Shown one piece after another: positions 29,558 through 38,140 of a stretch of DNA of 64,000 bases (position 1 is the stretch's first letter; each line of letters begins with the position of its first letter). The translations under genes and the position numbers were made by a program. The stretch lies in NCBI RefSeq assembly GCF_003112555.1, contig NZ_BEWB01000005.1, forward strand, positions 372,001 to 436,000, read 5' to 3'. The stretch is from Streptomyces coelicoflavus (GTDB taxonomy: Bacteria > Actinomycetota > Actinomycetes > Streptomycetales > Streptomycetaceae). Under the pieces are notes generated by a model. That model did no database searches, had not been told where the DNA came from, and saw only the letters and a list, made by a program, of their open reading frames with translations.

Positions 29558-30283
29558 ATGTTCAGCCCCGAGGGTCCCACCCTGCGTGAACTCGCCGTCC
29601 AGGCACTGTCGTCGGTCGAGCGGGGTTACGACCTGCTCGCCCCCAAGTTCGACCACACCCCGTACCGGACACCGGACCGGGTACTGGACGCCGTGGCCCG
29701 CGCGCTGGAGGCACGGGGACCCTTCGCCACCGGGCTCGACCTGTGCTGCGGCACCGGCGCCGGCGTGGACGTCCTGGCCCGGGTCTGCCGGGAGAGCGTG
29801 ACCGGGGTCGACTTCAGCGCGGGCATGCTGGAGGTCGCGCGCGGCCGTGCCCTGCCCCCGGCCCCGGCGGTCTCCTGGGTGCGCGCGGACGCCCGCGCCC
29901 TGCCGTTCGGCCCCGCCTTCGACCTCGTCGTGAGCTTCGGGGCGTTCGGACACTTCCTGCCCCGCGAACTGCCGGGCCTCTTCGGCCAGGTGCGCTCCGT
30001 ACTCCGGCCGGGCGGCTGCTTCGCCTTCCCCGTCGGGGCCCCGCCCCGGCCCGGATCCGCGGGGTACTGGACGCTGCTCGGCTTCGACGCGGCGATGCGG
30101 GTGCGCAACGCGCTGTGGCGGCCCCCGTTCGTCATGTACTACCGGACGTTCCGACTCGGGGACGTGGGACGGGAGTTGTCCCGCGCCGGTTTCCGGGCCG
30201 GCCTGCACGCCCTGCCGGAGTTCGGGAGCCGCCCCGACGGCAGTCCGCGGGCCCGGCTGGTCGTGGCCCGGCGGCTCGCGTAG
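29558..30283 (+). CDS. Class I SAM-dependent methyltransferase
   Basis: A 241-residue methyltransferase. Motif I reads LDLCCGTGAGVDVL (near 67), followed by the acidic SAM-contacting residue in TGVDFSAGML, and motif IV-like DLVVSFGAFGHF. The substrate is unknown. It probably shares a transcript with the PadR gene directly upstream. Confidence 0.85.
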   Translation: MFSPEGPTLRELAVQALSSVERGYDLLAPKFDHTPYRTPDRVLDAVARALEARGPFATGLDLCCGTGAGVDVLARVCRESVTGVDFSAGMLEVARGRALPPAPAVSWVRADARALPFGPAFDLVVSFGAFGHFLPRELPGLFGQVRSVLRPGGCFAFPVGAPPRPGSAGYWTLLGFDAAMRVRNALWRPPFVMYYRTFRLGDVGRELSRAGFRAGLHALPEFGSRPDGSPRARLVVARRLA

Positions 30284-30292
30284 GCCGCCGGG

Positions 30293-31039
30293 TCAGCCGG
30301 CCGCCGGCAGGGTGAACTCGTAGACCAGGGCGTCCTGCCGGGTGTCCACCAGCAGGTCCGTGATCTCCAGGGGCCGCGCGTACTGGTCGTGCACCCGCCG
30401 CACGACCCGGACCGACGCGGTGTCGGGCTGGAGGGTGATGGTGTCCCGGTGGTGCAACGCCAGGCCGGCCCTGCGCATCCAGTCGTAGGCCCGCCGCAGC
30501 TGCGCGCAGGCGACACCGTCGGCGCGGTCGCGGTAGCGGGCCAGCTCCTCCACCTCCGCGAGCGCGACGGCGGAAAACGATGTCACAGCCGTCCGTCTGC
30601 CGTTTCCTCCCGCCGCCGACGAGGTGTAGCGGTGCACCAGGGTCGCCCGGCCCGGCACCAGTCCCAGCGCCGCCGCGTGCTCAGGCGGCGGCGGGGCCCA
30701 GACCACGGTGGCCCGGTCGCCGGTGCGGGGCTCCGCCGCCCGGGCGCCCACCGGGAAGACGAGGGGTGCCGGGCTTCCGGCCGGCACGCCCGGCAGGGCG
30801 ACGTGACTGCCCCGCCGGTCGGTGCTGAGCAGACCGTCCCGGCGCAGCACGTCCAGCGCCTGGCGCACGGTCTCCCGGCTGACCCCGAAGTGCTCCGCCA
30901 GCCGGCGTTCGCCGGGCAGCCGTTCGCCCGGCGGGACGATCCCGTCGCGCAGCTCGGCCAGCAACTGGTCCGCCACCCGTCGGTACAGGGGCGGCCGGGT
31001 GTCGGGGGTGGACTGGACGTGGGGGGTGGTGCGGGCCAT
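30293..31039 (-). CDS. GntR regulator, HutC subfamily (UTRA domain)
   Basis: A 248-residue regulator. The N-terminal GntR winged helix includes PLYRRVADQLLAELRDG, LPGERRLAEHFGVSRETVRQALDVLRRDG and RRGSHV; the C-terminal UTRA ligand domain runs from about 85 to 240. DasR, the GlcNAc-6-P sensor, belongs to the same subfamily. A dre-like element lies 64 bases upstream of its start. The effector is unknown, though the neighbouring esterase makes a sugar-related signal plausible. Confidence 0.87.
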   Translation of the reverse strand: MARTTPHVQSTPDTRPPLYRRVADQLLAELRDGIVPPGERLPGERRLAEHFGVSRETVRQALDVLRRDGLLSTDRRGSHVALPGVPAGSPAPLVFPVGARAAEPRTGDRATVVWAPPPPEHAAALGLVPGRATLVHRYTSSAAGGNGRRTAVTSFSAVALAEVEELARYRDRADGVACAQLRRAYDWMRRAGLALHHRDTITLQPDTASVRVVRRVHDQYARPLEITDLLVDTRQDALVYEFTLPAAG

Positions 31040-31102
31040 GCCGCGCCTCCTGATGATGACGTACGGTAGCCGCGTGGGCTCGGTGCGCCACCAGAATTAC
31101 CA

Positions 31103-31116
31103 TTGGTCTAAACCAG
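31103..31116. promoter_or_regulatory. dre-like (DasR-family) operator
   Basis: TTGGTCTAAACCAG matches the DasR-responsive element consensus (TGGTCTAGACCA) at 11 of 12 core positions. It lies between the esterase end and the HutC-type GntR start, so it may serve autoregulation by that GntR protein or DasR control. Confidence 0.65.
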
Positions 31117-31163
31117 CTGGGAAGGCCGGTCCGCCGGTTCGGCCGAAACACCACCCACGAACC

Positions 31164-32132
31164 TCAGGCGTGGCGGCCCAGCCAGCGCAGCTTGGCGGCC
31201 TCCTGGAACGGCCCGCCGCCCTCGTGGTCGTTGAAGTCGTACACCTCGATCCTCTTGTCCTCGTGCGGCCAGGCGTTGAACGCGGCGAAAACGGTGGACG
31301 GCGGGCAGGTCTGGTCCTCCAGGGCGGCCGAGAACAGGGCCGGTGTCCGGCCCCGCGCCGCGAAGTGCACGCCGTCGAAGTACGAGAGCGTGCGCAGCGC
31401 CTCCTCGGTCCGGCCGCGGTGCGTCTTCAGGTACAGACCGACCTCGCGGTAGGGGTGCCGGTCGGTGAGCGTGGTCGCGCGCGGGAAGTCGCACAGGAAC
31501 GGCACGTCCGGCGCCACCGCGACCAGATCCGGCACCAGACCGCCCACCGCGATCGTGATGCCGCCGCCCTGGCTCGCACCCAGCGCGACCGTGCGCGCCG
31601 GGTCGGTCAGCGGGTGGGAACGGGCCGCCTCGACCGCGCGCACGGCGTCGGTGAAGACCCGGCGGTAGTAGTAGTTCTCGGGGGCGTCCAGGCCGCGGGT
31701 CATGAAGCCCGGGTACGCGGGCGTGCCGCCGACGGGGTCCGGGGTGCCGCCACCGCCGCCCCAGGCACTGCCCTGGCCGCGGGTGTCCATCACGAAGTGG
31801 GCCCGGCCCGTGGACGCCCACAGCAGATGTTCGTGCGGAAGCCCCCGCCCGCCCCCGTACCCGACGAACTCCACGACCAGCGGCAGCGGCTCGGCCGCCC
31901 CGGCCGGCAGGGTCAGCCAGCCCTTCACCGGGTGACCGCCGAACCCGGCGAACGTGACGTCGTACACCCGCACCGTGGACAGCCCCGTGTCGACCGGTTC
32001 GAAACGGGCGTCCAGTTCGTACTCGCGGGACTCCTGGAGCGTCTTGCTCCAGAACGCGTCGAAGTCCTCGGGCTCGGCCGACGCACTGCGGTACGCCTGG
32101 AGTTCGTCGAGCGGAAGGTCGAACAGGGCCAT
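31164..32132 (-). CDS. Acetylxylan esterase / cephalosporin-C deacetylase family esterase
   Basis: A 322-residue CE7-type esterase. The nucleophile Ser is in GASQGG, the acid Asp in LEDQTCPPS, the His in DHEGGG, and RGQ is in DTRGQGS. It is a clear paralogue of the esterase at 13006-14028: YYYRRVFTDAVR and PDVPFLCD are shared. No signal peptide is seen, so it is cytoplasmic and would deacetylate imported acetylated oligosaccharides. It lies upstream of the HutC-type regulator on the same strand. Confidence 0.88.
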   Translation of the reverse strand: MALFDLPLDELQAYRSASAEPEDFDAFWSKTLQESREYELDARFEPVDTGLSTVRVYDVTFAGFGGHPVKGWLTLPAGAAEPLPLVVEFVGYGGGRGLPHEHLLWASTGRAHFVMDTRGQGSAWGGGGGTPDPVGGTPAYPGFMTRGLDAPENYYYRRVFTDAVRAVEAARSHPLTDPARTVALGASQGGGITIAVGGLVPDLVAVAPDVPFLCDFPRATTLTDRHPYREVGLYLKTHRGRTEEALRTLSYFDGVHFAARGRTPALFSAALEDQTCPPSTVFAAFNAWPHEDKRIEVYDFNDHEGGGPFQEAAKLRWLGRHA

Positions 32133-32162
32133 CGAGTACCGCCTTCGCGGGGAATGTGTCAG

Positions 32163-32187
32163 ACCGTACGAGTGATCACACCGTACG
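32163..32187. promoter_or_regulatory. Direct repeat and palindrome upstream of the second esterase
   Basis: ACCGTACG occurs at 32163-32170 and again at 32180-32187, flanking the palindrome GTGATCAC. This lies 31 bases upstream of the esterase start and could be a regulator site. Confidence 0.4.
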
Positions 32188-32249
32188 TGAGCGGCCGACG
32201 GAACCGCCAGGTCCGGACGCTGCCGCGAGGCCGTGCGGGCCGGGCTTCG

Positions 32250-32834
32250 TCAGGCCCGGCGGTGGGTCCACTGCGGCTCGGTGAGCGCCCAGTCGCGGTC
32301 CCACTCCGCCATGCGGCGACGCAGGGACACCGCGCGCACGGCCCGGTGCGCGAGTAGCACCGTGAGCGCCGTCCCGATGGCGGTGAACGAGCCGATGGTG
32401 GCGCTGTGCTGCCAGATCTCGGCACCGTCCGACGGCGGCGGCACGCTCTCGCCGTGGGAGTCCAGCCAGACGACGACCGTTTCGCCGTGGCGTGCGTCGG
32501 CCGGCACCCGCGCCGTGGTGCTCTTCTCCGTGCCGTCCGGGGCCTTCCAGTGGACGGTCGCGCGGTACGAGTGCTGTCCGCCCAGCTGGTTCGTCGACAG
32601 CGACTCGGGGGTGCTGTCCGCCACCGTGGCGCGGACCTGGTGCCGCTCGGCCCGCTGCTCGGCGACGATCGCCCGGGCCTGCCCGTAGCCCCACCAGGCG
32701 GTGGCGGCCCCCAGCAGCGGGGCGCCCAGGAACAGCAACAGGGCGACGAACACGGTGGTCCACGCCTCGACGACGTCCGACCGGCGCCGCAGCGGATTGC
32801 GCCGCCACCGCCAGCCGCGTACCCGGGTTCGCAT
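32250..32834 (-). CDS. Two-helix membrane protein, Rv1733c-like
   Basis: A 194-residue protein starting at ATG 32834 behind GGGGAGG. A basic N-terminus (MRTRVRGWRWRRNPLRRRSD) precedes helix 1 (about 23-48), an extracytoplasmic domain of about 85 residues with YRATVHWKAPDGTEKSTTARV, and helix 2 (about 142-165) with a basic tail. This matches the Rv1733c-like membrane proteins common in Streptomyces and mycobacteria. Function unknown. Confidence 0.82.
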   Translation of the reverse strand: MRTRVRGWRWRRNPLRRRSDVVEAWTTVFVALLLFLGAPLLGAATAWWGYGQARAIVAEQRAERHQVRATVADSTPESLSTNQLGGQHSYRATVHWKAPDGTEKSTTARVPADARHGETVVVWLDSHGESVPPPSDGAEIWQHSATIGSFTAIGTALTVLLAHRAVRAVSLRRRMAEWDRDWALTEPQWTHRRA

Positions 32835-32988
32835 GTCGACCTCCCCGCGATCACGGCGACCGGAGGAGCGGAGGGACGGCCGGGGGAGTGCGGGGAGGCC
32901 GCCGCTCCTTCGCGTCGCGCCACGTGTGCGAGTGCCCGCACTGGACAGGTACCCAGTCCGGCGGACCTCGCTCACGATCCGGGCGGGA

Positions 32989-33765
32989 TCAGCCGAAGCG
33001 TTCGATCCGGATCCGGTCCACCGGCTGCCCGGCCGCCACCAGCAGCCGCGACGCGTGCTCCGCGAAGGCGTTGGATCCGCACACGTACGCCTCCCAGCCC
33101 CCGGCGGGCGGCTCGGCCAGGAGCGGCGCCAGGTGCGCGGCGGCCAGCCGGCCCACGGGTGTCCCGGGCGGCGCCGTGCGGGTGAAGACGGGCGTCGTCT
33201 CCGCGCCGTACTCACCGGCGTAGATCAGTTCCTCGGGGCCGCGCGCCGACACCAGGAGGCGCAGCGGCACCGTCAGGCCCCGCGCCCGGTGGTGCCGCAC
33301 CATCGACATCAGCGGGACCACTCCGGAGCCGGCGCCGAGGAGCAGGGCGGGCCGGTCGCCCGGCCAGGCGAAGAAGCCGCTGAGCGGGCCGCGGACCTCG
33401 ATCTCGTCACCGGGCCGCGCCACCGTGTGGAACCACCCGGACACCTCCCCGTCGGGCACCCGGTCGAGGGTCAGCTCGACGTGCCCGGACGCGTCCGGCG
33501 CGGACGCCAGGGAATAGTGGCGCTGGGCCTGGTAGCCGTCCTCGGCGGTGAGCCGCAGCATCAGGTGCTGGCCGGGCAGGTGGCCCGCCCAGCCGGGTAC
33601 GGCCAGGCGGAAGGTCGACGCGCGGGGCGTCTCGCGGCGGATCTCCGTGAGCGTGGCGGTCTGCCAGTTCCCGGCCACCTCGCCGGTCACCTCGATGCGC
33701 CCGGGCACGGCGAACCGCGTCGGGGGAGTGAAGGTCCCCGCCGTGTGCGTGGCTGTCTCAGTCAC
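32989..33765 (-). CDS. FAD/NAD(P)H ferredoxin-reductase-type oxidoreductase
   Basis: A 258-residue flavin reductase. The FAD-binding RHYSLAS motif is near 92, the NAD(P)H-binding GAGSGVVPLMSM near 143, and a late VCGSNAF motif near 226. There is no plant-type iron-sulfur domain. It overlaps the molybdopterin protein gene by 8 bases, so the two are almost certainly partners, with this protein supplying electrons. Confidence 0.87.
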   Translation of the reverse strand: MTETATHTAGTFTPPTRFAVPGRIEVTGEVAGNWQTATLTEIRRETPRASTFRLAVPGWAGHLPGQHLMLRLTAEDGYQAQRHYSLASAPDASGHVELTLDRVPDGEVSGWFHTVARPGDEIEVRGPLSGFFAWPGDRPALLLGAGSGVVPLMSMVRHHRARGLTVPLRLLVSARGPEELIYAGEYGAETTPVFTRTAPPGTPVGRLAAAHLAPLLAEPPAGGWEAYVCGSNAFAEHASRLLVAAGQPVDRIRIERFG

Positions 33766-34363
33766 CGGAGTACCGCTGCTCCTCCCAGGGGTTGCCGCGC
33801 GCGTGGTAGCCGTTGTGCTCCCAGAACCCCGGCTCGTCGTGGTCGAGGAGCTCGAGGCCCGCGATCCACTTCACGCTCTTCCAGAAGTACAGGTGCGGGA
33901 CCACCAGCCGTGCCGGACCGCCGTGCTCGGGGGCGAGCGGCCGCCCGTCGTACTCCCAGACGATCCAGGCCCGTCCGCCGGTGAGGTCCGCGAGCGGCAG
34001 GTTCGCGGTGTATCCGGTGTGCGCGTGGGCGACGGCGTGCGTGGCGGACGGCAGCGGACCCGCGGCGTCCAGGAAGGCGTCCAGTGACACGCCCCCGAAC
34101 CGCACCCCGAACTTCGACCAGCCGGTGACGCAGTGGATGTCGCCGGCATACGCGGAGGCCGGCAGCCGGCGCGCCCCGGCCAGGTCCCAGGTGCGGGGCT
34201 GGGCCACCAGGCCGCCCACCCGGAAGGTCCAGTCGGCGGGCGCGAGGTCGGGCGTGACCTCGGCGGACAGCACGGGCCAGTCGTCCCCCGCGTCGTACTG
34301 GCCGGGCGGCAGTCCCGGCCGGGCGGTGCGCGGGCGCCCGGTGAAGCCTCGGGTGGTGTTCAT
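33758..34363 (-). CDS. Sulfite-oxidase-like molybdopterin oxidoreductase
   Basis: A 201-residue protein holding only the oxidoreductase molybdopterin-binding domain. The molybdenum-ligating Cys is expected in HCVTGWSKFG (near 79); VVPHLYFWKSVKWI and the C-terminal PGFWEHNGYH match the YedY/MsrP-like family. There is no Tat signal before the domain, so it is cytoplasmic, unlike MsrP. Start ATG 34363 was chosen because the longer frame begins in GC-rich noise. With the overlapping flavin reductase it forms a two-component reductase of unknown substrate. Confidence 0.87.
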   Translation of the reverse strand: MNTTRGFTGRPRTARPGLPPGQYDAGDDWPVLSAEVTPDLAPADWTFRVGGLVAQPRTWDLAGARRLPASAYAGDIHCVTGWSKFGVRFGGVSLDAFLDAAGPLPSATHAVAHAHTGYTANLPLADLTGGRAWIVWEYDGRPLAPEHGGPARLVVPHLYFWKSVKWIAGLELLDHDEPGFWEHNGYHARGNPWEEQRYSGD

Positions 34364-34413
34364 GCGGTGGTGCCTTTCGGGCCGTCGGGGCGGGGTGCCG
34401 GCGGCCGGCGTGA

Positions 34414-34938
34414 TCAGTGTGTACCCCTCCCACCGTACGTGTCCCGGGGCGCCGCCCGGTCCGGCTCCCCGCCCGGCCACGCGTTGTACCGCTCCAGGTA
34501 CGCGGCGAAGCGGATCAGGTCCTGCGCGGGCCAGCCGGCGAGCCGCTCGCGGAAGGCGGCCCGACGGCTCTCGGTGACCTGGCCCAGGATGTGCCGCCCC
34601 GCCTCCGTCAGATGCAGCACCTGGACCCGTTGGTCGTCCGGGTCGACGCGCCGCTCGATCAGCCCGGCACGCTCCAGCGCGGACACCTGGCGGCTGACGG
34701 TCGACTTGTCCAGCGCGTAGTGGGCGGCCAGGTCCGTGGCCCGGAGGCCGTCCCGCTCCTCCAGGTGCCCGAGCAGCGTGTACGACACCAGCGAGAGCTC
34801 CGGATGCATGCGCCCCGCCGAGGCCCGCGCCCGGCGGGCGAAGGCCGTCAGCTCACGGTGGATGGTCTCCACGGCCGCGTCCGCAGGGTGTCCGCCAAGG
34901 CCGACGGTCGTCTCGTCCGGTGTCTCGGCAGCCGCCAC
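34414..34938 (-). CDS. MarR-family transcriptional regulator
   Basis: A 174-residue regulator. GTG at 34938 stands behind GAGGAGGA. The helix-turn-helix reads LAAHYALDKSTVSRQVSALERAGLIERR and the wing DPDDQRVQVLHLTEAG. It lies upstream of, and in line with, the molybdopterin/flavin reductase pair, and TTGCACAATACAA at 34960-34972 is a candidate operator just before its start. Confidence 0.88.
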   Translation of the reverse strand: MAAAETPDETTVGLGGHPADAAVETIHRELTAFARRARASAGRMHPELSLVSYTLLGHLEERDGLRATDLAAHYALDKSTVSRQVSALERAGLIERRVDPDDQRVQVLHLTEAGRHILGQVTESRRAAFRERLAGWPAQDLIRFAAYLERYNAWPGGEPDRAAPRDTYGGRGTH

Positions 34939-34959
34939 GGGTCCTCCTCGCCTTGCTGG

Positions 34960-34972
34960 TTGCACAATACAA
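34960..34972. promoter_or_regulatory. TTGCACAATACAA operator candidate
   Basis: A 13-mer 22 bases upstream of the MarR start differs at one base from the element at 57348-57360. A GTTG...CAAC symmetry is visible around it. Confidence 0.5.
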
Positions 34973-35198
34973 CTCCGCTACGAGGTTGCGTGAACAACTA
35001 CTTCCGTGGAGGCCGTCGCCGTCTGATCATTGGGGTAGTGTGACCGTCGGCCGCGGACAGCCCCGGCCGCGTGACGACCGGGAGGTGAGACCGATTACCG
35101 CTGTGTCGGCCCGGGTGCTCTCACCTCACGGCAGTGCGGTCACCGCGAACGAGTGACCGCGAGAGCGCCCTTCGGTTCCCGAAAGGCTCTCGGCTTCC

Positions 35199-36044
35199 AT
35201 GCCTCCCACCTTCCCGGCATCACCCTCGTCCTCGCCTTCCCCCGCTCCTTGCGCATCCCCGTTCTCCGCGTCCCTCCCGTCGCGTGACTCCGTCGTGGCC
35301 GCGCTGCGCGGCGCCGGCTGCGTCTTCGCCGAGGACGAGGCCGCGCTCATCCTGGCCGCCGCCCGCACCGCCGCGGAACTGACCGCGATGGTCGACCGCC
35401 GTGTCACCGGCCTGCCCCTGGAACTCGTCCTCGGCTGGGCGGAGTTCCGCGGCCTGCGGGTCGCCGTCGCCCCCGGTGTCTTCGTGCCCCGCCGCCGCAC
35501 CGAGTTCCTGGTGTCCGAGGCCCTGGCCCACGCGCCGGACGCGGACGTCGTCGTCGACCTGTGCTGCGGGTCCGGTGCCGTCGGCGCGGCCCTCGCCGCC
35601 GCCCTCGACCGGCCCGAGGTGCACGCCGCCGACGTCGACCCGGCCGCCGTGCGCTGCGCCCGCGGCAACCTCGCCGGCGCGGGCGGCCGGGTGTACGCGG
35701 GTGACCTGTTCGACGCGCTGCCCGACACGCTGCGCGGCCGGGTGGACATCCTCGCGGCCAACGTGCCGTACGTCCCCACCGGCGAAGTCGGCCTGCTGCC
35801 CGCGGAGGCCCGCGACCACGAACCGCTGGTCGCCCTCGACGGCGGCAGCGACGGCCTCGACGTGCTGCGCAGGGTCGCGGCCGCGGCGCCGGGCTGGCTC
35901 GCGCCGGGCGGCTGCCTGCTGGTCGAGACGAGCGAACGCCAGGCGGCCGCCGCCCTCGACGCCTTCACCCGGGCGGGCCTGACGCCCCGCCTCGCGGTCT
36001 GCGAGGACCTGTACGCCCATGTGGTGATCGGCGTCCGGGACTGA
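35199..36044 (+). CDS. PrmC-related N5-glutamine methyltransferase-like protein
   Basis: A 281-residue protein related to HemK/PrmC. The N-terminal helical region is followed by motif I DLCCGSGAVGAAL (near 120) and the catalytic-loop motif reads NVPY (ANVPYVPTG) in place of NPPY. That variant typifies a second PrmC-like family found beside the true PrmC in actinobacteria. A Ser/Pro-rich first 25 residues may mean translation begins later. It is convergent with the phosphatase gene. Confidence 0.83.
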   Translation: MPPTFPASPSSSPSPAPCASPFSASLPSRDSVVAALRGAGCVFAEDEAALILAAARTAAELTAMVDRRVTGLPLELVLGWAEFRGLRVAVAPGVFVPRRRTEFLVSEALAHAPDADVVVDLCCGSGAVGAALAAALDRPEVHAADVDPAAVRCARGNLAGAGGRVYAGDLFDALPDTLRGRVDILAANVPYVPTGEVGLLPAEARDHEPLVALDGGSDGLDVLRRVAAAAPGWLAPGGCLLVETSERQAAAALDAFTRAGLTPRLAVCEDLYAHVVIGVRD

Positions 36045-36058
36045 CGGGCCGCGCACCG

Positions 36059-38140
36059 CTACCGCGCCGGCGGTGTGGCCCGGGCGATCAGCAGGGCCAC
36101 GTCGTCGGAGTTCTCCGGCTCGTGCAGGGTGCGCAGCAGCAGGTCGCAGACCTCCTCCAGCGGGCGGTCCGGCCCCTCCAGCAGGGCGAGGAGCGCGTCC
36201 AGCCGCTCGTCCAGCGGCTGCCGGCGCGTCTCGACCAGGCCGTCGGTGTAGAACACCAGCCGGTCGCCCGGCTCCAGGTCGACGGTGGTGGTGGAGAAGG
36301 CGACGCCGCCCACTCCGAGCGGCACCCCGGTGGGCAGGTCGAGCAGCTCGGCCGGCCGGCCGGCCCGCAGGCGGACCGGGGGGAGGTGCCCCGCGTTGGC
36401 GATCCGGCACTGCCGCCGGTGCGGGTCGTGCACGGCGTACAGACAGGTGGCGATGGCCTGGTCCAGGCCCGCCGTGGTCCGCTCCAGGTGCCCCAGCAGC
36501 AGTGCGGGGTCCAGTTCGAGGGTGGCCAGGGTGTTCGTCGCGGTCCGCAACCGCCCCATGGAGGCCGCCGCGGCGATGCCGCTGCCCATCACGTCGCCCA
36601 CCACCAGCGCGGTCCTGCCGCCCGCCAGCTCGATCACGTCGAACCAGTCGCCGCCGACCTCGCTGGTGCCCCCGGCCGGCTGGTAGCGGGAGGCGACCTC
36701 GAGACCCCCCGTCACCGGTGGATGGCTCGGCAGCAGGCTGCGCTGGAGGGTGAGCGCGGTGTCGCGGGCGTTCTGGTACCAGCGGGCGTTGTCGATCTGG
36801 AGCGCCGCCCGCGCCGCCAGCTCCCGGGCGAGCAGCAGGTCGTCCTCGCCGAACGGCAGGGGGTTGGCGATCCGTTTCAGGTCCAGGGCGCCCAGCACCT
36901 CGCCCCGCGCGATCAGCGGCACGGCCAGGTACGAGTGCACGCCCGCCCGGCCCAGCAGGTCGGCCGCCTCCGGGGAGCGGGCGATGCGCCCCAGGTCCTC
37001 CCGCGCCACCCGCGTCACCATCACCGGACGGCCGGTGCGCACGCACTCGGTGACCAGGCGGTCCGGTCCGTACCGGGCGACCTCGCCGGGCCGGTCGGCC
37101 GCCCGCAGCGCGTCCCCGGCGTCCTCGGCCCGCACGGCCAGCGCCCTGATCACCGCGGGTTCGGCCGGACCCAGCGTGCTGCGCCGGCCCGCCACCACCG
37201 CGTCCAGCAGGTCCACGGCCGCGATGTCGGCGAGGCCGGGCACGGCCACGTCGGCCAGCTCGTAGGCGGTGCGGTCCAGCCGCAGCGTGGTGCCGATCCG
37301 CGCGGAGGCGTCCGCCACGGCGGCCAGCCGGCGCCGCGCGCCCTCCGCCTCGGCCGCCGTCCGGTACTGCTCGGTGACGTCGACGACCGAGACCGCCACG
37401 CCCAGCACGGCTCCCAGGGCGTCCTCGAGCCGGTACAGCGAGACCGACCAGGCGTGCTCCTCGTCCGGGTCGGCCGGGGTCCGCCCGGTCGCGGGCCGGT
37501 CGACGACCGGGCGGCCGGTCTCCAGCACCTCCCGTGCCGCCGCCTCCAGCGGGCCGGCGTCCACCCGCGGCAGCAGTTCGCGGATCGTCCGGCCGATGTG
37601 CTCCTCGGCGGGGATGCCGTTGAGCTGTTCCAGGGCGGGGTTGACCGACACGTACCGCAGCTCGGTGTCCAGGACGGCCAGGCCGATCGGGGACTGCATG
37701 ATGACCCGCGTGGACAGGGCCACGTCCCGCTCCAGCCGGCGCACCATCGACTGGTCGGCCGCGAGTCCGAGGGCGTAGACGTCGCCGCGGTCGTCCAGCA
37801 GCCGCATGTTGCGGAACTCGACCAGGCGGGTGCTGCCGTCCTTGTGCCGGACCGGGAAGGCGCCGGCCCAGCTCCGGCCGGTCTTCATGACCTCCCCGAA
37901 CAGCTTCACGACCAGGTCGAGATGGCCTTCGTGCACCATGATGCGGGCGGCGTACTGCCCCAGCGCCTCCGGCGCCGAGTACCCGAACAGTTCCTCGGCC
38001 TGCGGGCTCCACAGGACGATCCGGCCCTCGGTGTCCAGCACGATCGAGGCCACGTTCAGCAGGTCGAGCAGTCCACTGGGCCGCACGGGCCCGCGCGGCG
38101 ACGGCTCGCCCCCGAATCCGGCAGACCCCGCTGCACTCAT
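36059..38140 (-). CDS. PAS-PAS-GAF-PP2C (SpoIIE/RsbU-type) phosphatase
   Basis: A 693-residue cytoplasmic signalling protein. Two PAS domains (about 24-130, with LWSPQAEELFGYSAPEALGQ, and about 145-265), a GAF domain (about 280-435, VHSYLAVPLIARGEVLGAL) and a PP2C domain (about 455-690) follow in order. The metal-binding Asp residues appear in GGDWFDVIEL, VVGDVMGSGI, FYTDGLVE and SDDVALL. Such proteins dephosphorylate anti-anti-sigma factors in partner-switching. No kinase, anti-sigma or STAS gene lies nearby. ATG at 38140 was preferred to 38173 but either could be used. Confidence 0.88.
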   Translation of the reverse strand: MSAAGSAGFGGEPSPRGPVRPSGLLDLLNVASIVLDTEGRIVLWSPQAEELFGYSAPEALGQYAARIMVHEGHLDLVVKLFGEVMKTGRSWAGAFPVRHKDGSTRLVEFRNMRLLDDRGDVYALGLAADQSMVRRLERDVALSTRVIMQSPIGLAVLDTELRYVSVNPALEQLNGIPAEEHIGRTIRELLPRVDAGPLEAAAREVLETGRPVVDRPATGRTPADPDEEHAWSVSLYRLEDALGAVLGVAVSVVDVTEQYRTAAEAEGARRRLAAVADASARIGTTLRLDRTAYELADVAVPGLADIAAVDLLDAVVAGRRSTLGPAEPAVIRALAVRAEDAGDALRAADRPGEVARYGPDRLVTECVRTGRPVMVTRVAREDLGRIARSPEAADLLGRAGVHSYLAVPLIARGEVLGALDLKRIANPLPFGEDDLLLARELAARAALQIDNARWYQNARDTALTLQRSLLPSHPPVTGGLEVASRYQPAGGTSEVGGDWFDVIELAGGRTALVVGDVMGSGIAAAASMGRLRTATNTLATLELDPALLLGHLERTTAGLDQAIATCLYAVHDPHRRQCRIANAGHLPPVRLRAGRPAELLDLPTGVPLGVGGVAFSTTTVDLEPGDRLVFYTDGLVETRRQPLDERLDALLALLEGPDRPLEEVCDLLLRTLHEPENSDDVALLIARATPPAR

